From positions 62,001 through 126,000 of the forward strand of contig JBGTCV010000043.1 in NCBI GenBank assembly GCA_041748655.1: 64,000 nt of DNA, in the 5' to 3' direction. A program made the position numbers and the translations under genes. Below are positions 51,553 to 58,756 of the stretch, one piece after another; position 1 is the first letter of the stretch, and each line of letters starts with the position of its first letter. The DNA comes from Leptofilum sp041748655. Lineage in GTDB: Bacteria; Chloroflexota; Anaerolineae; Promineifilales; Promineifilaceae. Under the pieces are notes generated by a model. The model saw nothing but the letters and a program-made list of their open reading frames with translations, was not told where the DNA came from and did not search any database.

Positions 51553-53800
51553 GAACCCGGATCGCCTTTACGAACTGCTGCCCGTTATTTACCGCCAGCG
51601 TGACGCCGAGCAGGGTTACCCACTGCAAGCGCTGCTGCGGGTCATTGCCGGGCAGGTCAACGTGGTTGAGGCGGATATTGACCAACTGTATGAGAACTGG
51701 TTCATCGAGACGTGCCAGGATTGGGTCGTGCCTTACATTGGCGAATTGATCGGCTACCGACCGGTCCACGAGGCGGGCGAGCCGGGCGATGTCAGTACAG
51801 CGCAGGGCAGCCGGCGCAACAAGATTCTCATTCCGCGGCAGGAGGTGGCCAACACCATTCGCTACCGGCGGCGCAAAGGGACGCTGGCGCTGCTGGAACT
51901 GCTGGCCAACGACGTGGCCGGCTGGCCGGCGCGGGCGGTGGAGTTTTTCCGGCTGCTGGGGCGGACGCAGGCTCTCAATCAGTTGCGCCCGGAACACGGC
52001 CGTACCGCCGATTTGTGCCAGAATCACGCCCTTGACCTGTTGGGGTCGCCCTTTACCGACCTGGCTCACACGGTAGATGTGCGCCGTATCAACTCGCCGC
52101 GCCGCAGCGGTTGGCCCAATCTCAACAGTGTGGGCCTTTTTATCTGGCGGCTCAAAAGTTATTCTGTCACAGAAACACCCGCCTACTGCCTGGAACAGGT
52201 AGGGCCACACGTTTACACCTTTAGCGCGTTGGGCAATGATACGCCCCTCTACAACCGGCCGCAGCCCGAACCGGAGCCGACCCACATTGCCGAACCGTTA
52301 AACCTGCCCATTCCTATCCGGCGACGGCCGTTTGAAGAACGAGTGGAGCGCGATGGCAAAAAAGTGACCCAGGCATCGGCCGCTTATTACGGTGAACGTA
52401 AAAGTATGCGCATCTGGGCCCCCGACTGGCCGCGCAAAGGGGAGACGAAGCCGCTCCAGAACAGCCAGATTATCCCTGCCGACCTCAGCGACTGGCAATA
52501 CACCGTACCGCGCAACTATGTTGCCGTTGACCCCGAATTGGGGCGCATCCTCTTTCCGGCCAACCAGTTGCCCAAACAGGGAGTGCGCGTCACTTACCAT
52601 TACGCCTTCAGCGCCGATATGGGCGGCGGTGAATATCCACGCACCCTGTCGCAGCGTGCGGACGCTGTCATTTACCCGGTGCGCGGCAAGGATGAACTGC
52701 AAAAGGCGTTGGCCGCCTGGGATGAAAAGAGCAAGGAGGCATTTGCCGGGCAGCCGGCGCAGGCGGTCATTGAGATTCTGGACAGCGGCGTCTACACTTT
52801 GCCGATTCGCATCCATCTCAAAGCAGATCATGACCTGCAACTGCGTGCCGCCAACGGCGCACGGCCCATCATTCGCCTGCTGGATTATATGGCCGACCGG
52901 CCTGACGCCTTTACGGTAACGGGTGAGGCGGGCAGCCGGTTTACGCTGGATGGGCTGCTGATTAACGGCCGTAGCCTGCAAATCCTCGGCCCCGAAATTG
53001 ACCCGGAAGCGCCGCCCGATGCCCATCCCGCTGAAGATTTGTGCCGCCTCACCATTCGCCACAGTACGCTCGTGCCCGGCTGGATGCTGAGTAACAACTG
53101 CGAACCGAGGCGGCCGAATGAGCCCAGCCTGGAATTGATCAACACCGGCGCCCACGTTCACATCGAACGCAGCATTCTGGGCACCATTCAGGTAACGGCC
53201 GACCAGGTGCATACTGACCCCATCACCATCCACCTGAGCGACAGCATCCTGGACGCCACCGGCTCTGACTGCGATGGCCCTGCCTGCGAGGCATTGGGCG
53301 CACCGGGCTGGCCGCTGGCCCACGCGGTGCTGACCATTCAGCGCAGCACCGTTTTTGGCAAGATATTCGTCCACGCCATTGACCTGGCCGAAAACAGCAT
53401 TTTCATGAGCCGGGTGCGCGTCGGCCGCAGCCAGCGGGGCTGTATGCGCTTTTGTTACGTGGCTCCCGGCTCACGCACGCCGCGCCGCTACCACTGCCAG
53501 CCGGACATGGTGGAGCAGGCTGTGGCCGCCGAAATAGCTGAAGGGCCGGAAAGAGACCGCAACCAGGAACGAGAACGATTACGCGTGCGACCCCAATTCA
53601 ACAGCACCCGCTACGGCACACCCACCTACTGCCAGTTGGCCCTCACCTGCGCCCCAGAAATCCGGCGCGGCGCGGACGACGAGTCAGAGATGGGCGCTTT
53701 TCACGATTTATACCAGCCGCAGCGAGAAGCGAATTTGCGCGCCCGTCTGGATGAATTTACCCCAGCAGGAATGGATGCTGGACTTATTTTTGTGAGCTAA
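51545..53800 (+). CDS. Tail protein I-like baseplate protein with beta-helix extension
   Basis: A 751-residue protein. The N-terminal ~210 residues have the phage tail protein I (P2 gpI) pattern: LYELLPVIYRQRDAEQGYPLQALLRVIAGQVNVVEADIDQLYENWFIETCQDWVVPYIGELIGYRP. A middle section has two HYAFSADMGGGEYPRT-like beta regions. Residues ~440-640 repeat short beta strands with VTGEAGSRFTLDGLLINGRSLQI and LTIRHSTLVPGWML, suggestive of a right-handed beta-helix, with many Cys near 600-660. It could serve as the outer baseplate or carry the receptor-binding role absent elsewhere. Overlaps the upstream gene by eight bases. Confidence 0.8.
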   Translation: MDKNPDRLYELLPVIYRQRDAEQGYPLQALLRVIAGQVNVVEADIDQLYENWFIETCQDWVVPYIGELIGYRPVHEAGEPGDVSTAQGSRRNKILIPRQEVANTIRYRRRKGTLALLELLANDVAGWPARAVEFFRLLGRTQALNQLRPEHGRTADLCQNHALDLLGSPFTDLAHTVDVRRINSPRRSGWPNLNSVGLFIWRLKSYSVTETPAYCLEQVGPHVYTFSALGNDTPLYNRPQPEPEPTHIAEPLNLPIPIRRRPFEERVERDGKKVTQASAAYYGERKSMRIWAPDWPRKGETKPLQNSQIIPADLSDWQYTVPRNYVAVDPELGRILFPANQLPKQGVRVTYHYAFSADMGGGEYPRTLSQRADAVIYPVRGKDELQKALAAWDEKSKEAFAGQPAQAVIEILDSGVYTLPIRIHLKADHDLQLRAANGARPIIRLLDYMADRPDAFTVTGEAGSRFTLDGLLINGRSLQILGPEIDPEAPPDAHPAEDLCRLTIRHSTLVPGWMLSNNCEPRRPNEPSLELINTGAHVHIERSILGTIQVTADQVHTDPITIHLSDSILDATGSDCDGPACEALGAPGWPLAHAVLTIQRSTVFGKIFVHAIDLAENSIFMSRVRVGRSQRGCMRFCYVAPGSRTPRRYHCQPDMVEQAVAAEIAEGPERDRNQERERLRVRPQFNSTRYGTPTYCQLALTCAPEIRRGADDESEMGAFHDLYQPQREANLRARLDEFTPAGMDAGLIFVS

Positions 53801-53843
53801 CCATTTATAGGATGATTTTCTAAATCAGCCGTAGGAGGACACC

Positions 53844-55211
53844 ATGAAAGGGGATTTCACCCGTAACACCTTTGACCCGGCCAAACAATTTACGCGCGTA
53901 TTGATGCAGCAGGGGCGCGTGCAGTTAGATGCGGATACGAATGAGCAGACGGCGATATTGCTGCACTATCTGCAAACATTGGCCGCCGATTTGATTGGCC
54001 CGTATGGTGGGCCGCAGGGAAACGGGGGCTTTCAGATCACACCGGTTACTGACCGCGGGAAGATTACGGATTTGCAGATTGGTAACGGCCGCTATTACGT
54101 TGACGGCATTCTGTGTGAAAACCCTGCCCACTATGATAAAGATGGCAAACCCATCCCTGTAACCTATTACGGTGAGGCCCATTACACGGTGGATAACAGG
54201 CAGTCCCCGCTGCCCGATGTGCCTTTTCTGGTTTATCTGGATGTGTGGGAACGGTTGATCACGGCCGTCGAAGACGACACCATTCGAGAAGTGGCGTTGG
54301 GTGGGGCAGACACAGCCGCGCGTGCCCAGGTGGTCTGGCAGGTGAAGGTGACAAATAAAACGGCCAATGGCGGCAATATACCGGCGGCAGAGCCTGCAGA
54401 GGGCTGGCCGGCGTGGGTGGAGGCGAATTGGTCTGGCTGGCACGACCTGTGGCAACCGGAAAACCGGGGCCAACTGAAAGCGCGCGCCCAACAGGGGGGC
54501 GGCCAGCCAGATAATGCCTGCATCACGCCGCCGGATGCCCGCTATCGCGGCGCAGAGAATCAGCTTTACCGGGTGGAAATTCACGATGGCGGTACGGCGG
54601 GCAGCGCCACCTTCAAATGGTCGCGGGACAATGGGTCGGTGATTTTTCCCATTCGTCGTCTGAGCGGTAAGGTGGCGGTTGTGGAAGGGTTGGCGGGGAA
54701 CGGCCGTTTTGCCCTACAACCAGGCGATTGGGTCGAAATCGTAGACGACAACTATATCCTGCAAGGTCGCGCCGAACCCTTACTGAAAGTAAGCAATGTT
54801 GACTATGGCGATATGCGGGTAACTCTGGAGAGTGCACCAGCATCTACTCACGGCCAAGATTTGACCAAACATCTATTGCTGCGCCGGTGGGATCACAAGG
54901 CTGATGATCCAAAACGAGACGTTCTTACCGTTAAGGAAGGCGCTGATAATAATGGATGGTTCGACCTGGAGGCTGGGATTCAGATACAGTATCAGTCTGG
55001 GGCTACTTATCGTAACGGTGACTACTGGCTCATTCCAGCGCGCACGGCTACCGGGGACGTGGAGTGGCCCGGCCCAGTAGACAACCCCGATTTGCTGCCG
55101 CCACATGGCGTGACCCACCATTATGCGCCGCTGGCGATTATTGTTACGGGGGATGGGACTGTTCAGGAGATGCGTCGCCAGTTGAAGCCCCTGTGGGAGG
55201 CTGTACCTTGA
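53844..55211 (+). CDS. DUF6519-type eCIS tail protein (fibre-like candidate)
   Basis: A 455-residue protein from ATG 53844, with GTAGGAGG upstream, the last gene of the island. The N-terminus (MKGDFTRNTFDPAKQFTRVLMQQGRVQLDADTNEQTAILLHYLQTLAADLIGP) is the hallmark of the DUF6519 class found at the end of contractile injection loci. The rest is beta-rich (DRGKITDLQIGNGRYYVDGILCEN; GAENQLYRVEIHDGG; ATFKWSRDNGSVIFPI). The class has no fixed role. Position at the end of the baseplate run suggests an appendage or a needle-like external protein. A 43-bp gap separates it from the previous gene, the only sizeable gap in the late operon. Confidence 0.8.
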   Translation: MKGDFTRNTFDPAKQFTRVLMQQGRVQLDADTNEQTAILLHYLQTLAADLIGPYGGPQGNGGFQITPVTDRGKITDLQIGNGRYYVDGILCENPAHYDKDGKPIPVTYYGEAHYTVDNRQSPLPDVPFLVYLDVWERLITAVEDDTIREVALGGADTAARAQVVWQVKVTNKTANGGNIPAAEPAEGWPAWVEANWSGWHDLWQPENRGQLKARAQQGGGQPDNACITPPDARYRGAENQLYRVEIHDGGTAGSATFKWSRDNGSVIFPIRRLSGKVAVVEGLAGNGRFALQPGDWVEIVDDNYILQGRAEPLLKVSNVDYGDMRVTLESAPASTHGQDLTKHLLLRRWDHKADDPKRDVLTVKEGADNNGWFDLEAGIQIQYQSGATYRNGDYWLIPARTATGDVEWPGPVDNPDLLPPHGVTHHYAPLAIIVTGDGTVQEMRRQLKPLWEAVP

Positions 55212-55579
55212 TGGCTAAACACGCATAAGCAACCGCAGCCACAAGTAACGAAGACCTTGCTTGAATGTGGCCCTATGCGCAGTCAGCAAGCCCTTCGCGC
55301 TGTTTTTGTTGATGAAAGAATAAATCCCTGGCTCTATCTGCTACCAGAAGCTGATAATCCAGCCTGTGCTGGCAACCTTGCCTATCCGTTCTAAATCTGG
55401 GGTGTGTAGACGAACCTTGAAGCGTGTCAGCCACTAGCTGAAAGCAAAATTCAGTCGTTGATATTGATGGGGAACTAGAAAAATCGAGATTTTAAGCAGA
55501 GGAAAGCAGGGTAGGTTGCCGGGCTGAATCAACCCTGTTGACGCCTCGAAACTACGGCTAGACCTTAAATCGAGGTCTG
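55212..55579. other. Gap at the downstream end of the eCIS island
   Basis: 368 bp with no credible gene, no ACGGCCGT copy and no clear terminator. It contains the downstream flank of the transposase gene, but no terminal inverted repeat could be matched by eye. Confidence 0.5.
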
Positions 55580-56701
55580 CTATTGGGCGACGCCAGCGTA
55601 AGCGTAGCTGTGGTGCAGGCCGGACAAGATTGGCATCGAAACCACCTTACCTTGAACCCGATTGGAGGTTGGGGGTCTTCTGTTGGCAAACCAGGTGGGA
55701 ATCCGCTGTTGAATACCTTGGTGGGGACGGTGTTGGTTATAGTAATCGACATATTCTTGGACAATGCGCTGCAACTGAGGCTCTCGAAATATGAGGAACT
55801 TATCCAAACTCTCGCGCTTGAAGCTGCCGAAGAATCGCTCACAGATAGCATTGGCTCGTGGTGATTTCAACGGCGTTAGTAACTCTTTGATGCCGCTGCT
55901 GCGGGCCACCCTCGAGAATCGCATGCCGAACTTTTTGTCATTATCGCGAATGAGGAATCTTGGTTTTCGATTCCAAGGCGTCGCTTCTCTCAGTTGTTGG
56001 GCGACCCAGGCATCGGTGGGGTGACGGGTCACGGCCGAGTGTGCAATCTCGCGAGAATGATGGGCAATAATGACGAAGGTATAGATAGGTCGAAATAGCA
56101 GATCATGGGTGACGGTAAAGTCGCAAGCCCAAACCTCTCGAGCATGGTTTTTGAGGAAGATAGACCAACTCTGTCCGCCTGTCGTTCGGCGAGCCAGTTT
56201 CATATACTTTTGAATGGTGGGCTTGCCGACCATAATGCCTAATTTGAGGAGTTCTCCCTGAATCTTCTCGGCACCCTAGAGATGATTCTCTCTGGCCATC
56301 TGTTTGATGAGGGCGATGGTTTCTCGAGGGGTAAATGGTTCACTGGTCTTGGGCTTGGAGATATGTTTCCAGTAGCGCTTAAACATATCTCGATGCCAGC
56401 GCAAGATGGTGTCGGGCTGGACGATGTGTAGAGCCGACTGCCAGAAGTTGGTGAAGCGAGCCAGCAGTGTCAGTCGAGTGCGGTCGCCGGTGGTGAATTT
56501 CGGCCGTTTGACTGAGCGCTTAAGGACGATGAGCTGCTGGCGAAGCATGGTGTTCTCGACGAGGAGGTCGGTTTTGGAGCGGGATAAATCGGTGAGGGAA
56601 CCGACAGCGAGGGTGACATTGGCTGGTTTGGTCCAGGTTTTGACAGCTTCTTTGACGCGATTGAACAGACTCTTGCAAGCATTCCAGATTTGAGAAAACA
56701 T
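55580..56701 (-). pseudogene. DDE (rve) transposase interrupted by one amber codon
   Basis: One frame of 374 codons from ATG 56701 to 55580 with a single TAG at 56278-56276. The N-terminal half has a helix-turn-helix-like region and LLVENTMLRQQLIVLKR, then WQSALHIVQPDTILRWHRDMFKRYW. The half after the TAG begins GAEKIQGELLKLGI, where relatives have WGAERI, so TGG has become TAG. The integrase core keeps the DDE set: WACDFTVTHD, FLIRDNDKKFG and NAICERFFGS, with the usual PHQGIQ end. Type resembles single-frame IS3/IS481-like transposases. The element is therefore probably dead by one base change, unless the host suppresses amber codons. It sits at the end of the island and may have helped shape it. 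Confidence 0.85.
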
Positions 56702-56801
56702 GATGATATGAACTCCATTTGGGGCAGATTTAAGATGGAGTCGAATGGTAGTTGAAAAGTTCACACTTGGCACAATTGTGGTCTGATTTTCGGGCGGATG
56801 A

Positions 56802-56936
56802 ACAAGGTTGCCAGCACAGCGCCATCCGTTCCACAAAGAACCAGATTTTGCCGTCACCAGCGTCAACTACAACTTGAACGAGCTCCTGCTGGCCAGCCAG
56901 TCGCCGGAACAATTTAGCATCCCCAAAATGAAGTAA
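56802..56936 (+). pseudogene. Orphan C-terminal gene fragment
   Basis: About 44 codons ending KEPDFAVTSVNYNLNELLLASQSPEQFSIPKMK then TAA, with a stop directly upstream. The sequence EPDFAVTSVNYNLNELL resembles a segment in the DUF1156 remnant at 57758 (EPDFGVASVNYHFQELL), so both derive from the same or related gene. Likely debris of a lost DNA-modification or defence gene. Confidence 0.5.
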
Positions 56937-57042
56937 GGAATGTGTTGCATTGTGCAACCAAACAATTTACAATGCATCTCAATTGGAGCAACGATTTTTT
57001 GACCGGACAGAGTCAACCCTTCCGGTAAAAGCGAGGAACAGG

Positions 57043-57285
57043 ATGCCAACCTTACACGTGCGAAACATACCAGAGCCACTCTACAATCGCCTGCGTCAGC
57101 GAGCGGAGTCTCAGAATCGTTCGCTGAGTGCCGAAGTGGTGGTGCTGCTAGACTTTGCCCTGGGGGAAAGTGATGATGAGCAAGCGGAACTGCTAGACAG
57201 CATTCGCCGCCGCCGCTTCTTTAACCCGGTCGCAGCGGGTGCGCCAGACAGCACAACCCTGCTGCGGGAGGACCGCGATCAATAA
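57043..57285 (+). CDS. FitA-like ribbon-helix-helix antitoxin
   Basis: An 80-residue protein from ATG 57043 with GAGGAA seven bases upstream. The N-terminal TLHVRNIPEPLYNRLRQRAESQNRSLSAEVVVLLDFAL is the FitA/Arc-type DNA-binding fold. The C-terminal RRRRFFNPVAAGAPDSTTLLREDRDQ is the tail that binds and blocks the PIN toxin. Its TAA overlaps the toxin ATG by one base, the classic toxin-antitoxin arrangement. It should repress its own promoter as a complex with the toxin. Confidence 0.88.
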   Translation: MPTLHVRNIPEPLYNRLRQRAESQNRSLSAEVVVLLDFALGESDDEQAELLDSIRRRRFFNPVAAGAPDSTTLLREDRDQ

Positions 57286-57707
57286 TGGGCGACTGCATCG
57301 TGGATGCCAGCGTGGGCATTAAGCTTTTTTTGGTGGAAGCGGGTTCTGACGAGGCGCACCGCCTGTTTGCCGAACTGGCCACTGAGACGCCCAGCCGCTT
57401 TTACGTGCCTGACCTTTTTTTTGTGGAATGCGGTAATATCTTGTGGAAATATGTGCGCCATTTTGGCTATCCAGCCGACAATGCCCGCCAGGATGTGGCC
57501 GATTTGCAAGCCTTAAAGCTGCAAACGGTCTCCACGGCCGATTTACTCACGCCAGCCTTCAACCTGGCTCTAAAATACGACATCACCGCCTACGATGCCT
57601 GCTACGCGGCTTTAGCCCGGCAGCTGTCTCTGCCCTTAATCACGGCCGATGCCCCGCTCAGGCGCAAGCTGGCTGGCAGCGGCATTGAGGCAATTTCCCT
57701 GACTTAG
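57285..57707 (+). CDS. PIN-domain toxin (VapC/FitB type)
   Basis: A 140-residue putative RNase. Acidic residues of the PIN active site are in order: VDASVGIKLF (Asp near residue 6), FFVECGNILW (Glu near 46), DITAYDACYAALARQL (Asp near 105) and LITADAPLRRK (Asp near 124). VapC toxins cut tRNA or rRNA when the antitoxin is lost. It is paired with the FitA-like gene directly upstream, and both appear intact within an otherwise decayed zone, which fits selfish maintenance of a mobile segment. Confidence 0.9.
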   Translation: MGDCIVDASVGIKLFLVEAGSDEAHRLFAELATETPSRFYVPDLFFVECGNILWKYVRHFGYPADNARQDVADLQALKLQTVSTADLLTPAFNLALKYDITAYDACYAALARQLSLPLITADAPLRRKLAGSGIEAISLT

Positions 57708-57710
57708 GAG

Positions 57711-57743
57711 CGCCGGCATCCTGCCGGCAAGATGCGCCGGCTC
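57711..57743. repeat. GC-rich REP-like hairpin
   Basis: CCGGCATCCTGCCGG forms a 6-bp stem and three GCCGGC palindromes lie within 33 bases. It follows the toxin stop at once and could act as its terminator. Confidence 0.55.
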
Positions 57744-57757
57744 TAAAGAATTACGCG

Positions 57758-57963
57758 ATGACCCAACAGAAGAAATTGATTGAAGTGGCGCTGCCCCTGG
57801 AAGCGATTAACGTGGCCAGTGCGCGAGAAAAGTCTATCGGCATGGGCAGGCCAAACTACTGCGTTATGTACATCAGCCGTTCCAATAAGAACCAGACTTC
57901 GGCGTAGCCAGCGTTAATTATCACTTTCAGGAACTGCTTCAAAACAGCGACCCACCAAAGTAG
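57758..57963 (+). pseudogene. Internally deleted DUF1156 DNA-methylase-type gene
   Basis: It starts at ATG 57758 with KLIEVALPLEAINVASAREKS, the canonical start of DUF1156 adenine-specific DNA methylase-like proteins, which are linked to DUF499 and phage-defence loci. A one-base shift near 57843 would continue with the conserved IRHG. The text then jumps to a C-terminal-like piece (EPDFGVASVNYHFQELLQNSDPPK) with an in-frame TAA before it. Most of the usual ~900-residue gene is missing, so this is a deletion scar. Confidence 0.65.
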
Positions 57964-58078
57964 ATTGTGGTGGCTACTTAATTCATCCGCCAGGTTTCAC
58001 CAGAGTAGAACCTGCCATTTTTCTTCATCTTGGCTATGATGTGACCTTAATCAACATCACCACCTGGAGTAACTCACC

Positions 58079-58260
58079 ATGTTTTCGGTTATCTGGAATG
58101 CTTGAATATCTTTCTTCAACTGCGTTAAAATCACCAAGCCAGCTACAGCCTCTCTTGTCTATGGTGCTGTCACCGATATAACTCGAAATCGTACAGAACT
58201 GGTAGTCGAGCATGCCCTTCTTCGTCAACAACTGATTGTCCCTCAGAGAAGTGATGCAGT
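58079..58260 (+). pseudogene. N-terminal remnant of a second transposase
   Basis: From ATG 58079 the frame reads MFSVIWNA, a stop, then ISFFNCVK...TDITRNRTELVVEHALLRQQLIV. It aligns with the N-terminus of the transposase at 55580-56701 (MFSQIWNACKSLFNRVK...LLVENTMLRQQLIV). It lies in opposite orientation, facing away. The rest of the gene is absent or too diverged. Together the two flank the toxin-antitoxin pair and the DUF1156 debris. The 495 bp from 58261 to 58756 show no gene. Confidence 0.7.
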
Positions 58261-58566
58261 AACCCAGATATAGCACGTGGAGTCTCTTCGGCTTGCGTGC
58301 CTGCCAAGCCTTAACCCCAATCGCCGCTTCTCCCGCGCATTCCAGAAAATAATCTCCGTTTCGTGCTCGCCTAAGATGATCTTATAAAAGTTTCCAGGGT
58401 ATCTATGACGAGAAATGATTGAACCCTCAACTTTTTTCGTTCCCTCTGGATTCATTTGCGCCAAAGGTAATTGACCCGCCCATTGACAGGGCGCTCCCCA
58501 AAATTACGCCAAACCAGGCAAACCCAATCTAGCAGCCTGTCGGAGAAGTCGATTTCCCTACTGATA

Positions 58567-58617
58567 GGACGCAGATAAACGCCGATTTTAGCTCTTTTAT
58601 CTACGAAATCTGCGTCC
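58567..58617. repeat. Degenerate CGCAGAT inverted repeat
   Basis: GGACGCAGAT at 58567 pairs with ATCTGCGTCC at 58608-58617; further GAAATCTGCG text links it to the element at 21472. Confidence 0.6.
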
Positions 58618-58756
58618 CATGTTCTGCTCTGAACTACTCCAGGCACATCAGCTGTAATTTCTCTGTTTCCTTACCAGTAAATAATCCCAGATTCGTAGCT
58701 ACCTCTGCCTGGAAAAGGTTTTGCCCCCAACGGGTTTTGCCGGTCAGGCAGCAAAC

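Noticed and set aside
52298..53374. 358-codon frame antisense to the tail protein I-like gene
   Set aside because: No motifs, no ribosome-binding site, and the plus-strand gene is part of the overlapping operon.
58243..58646. Two minus-strand frames upstream of the large regulator
   Set aside because: They lie over a transposase remnant and a CGCAGAT repeat; no recognisable protein features.
26230..58700. Attachment-site duplication of the tRNA-Pro 3' end at the far side of the island
   Set aside because: I looked for GTTCGAATCCCGC-like text near 55-58 kb and saw none; no integrase gene is present in the window.
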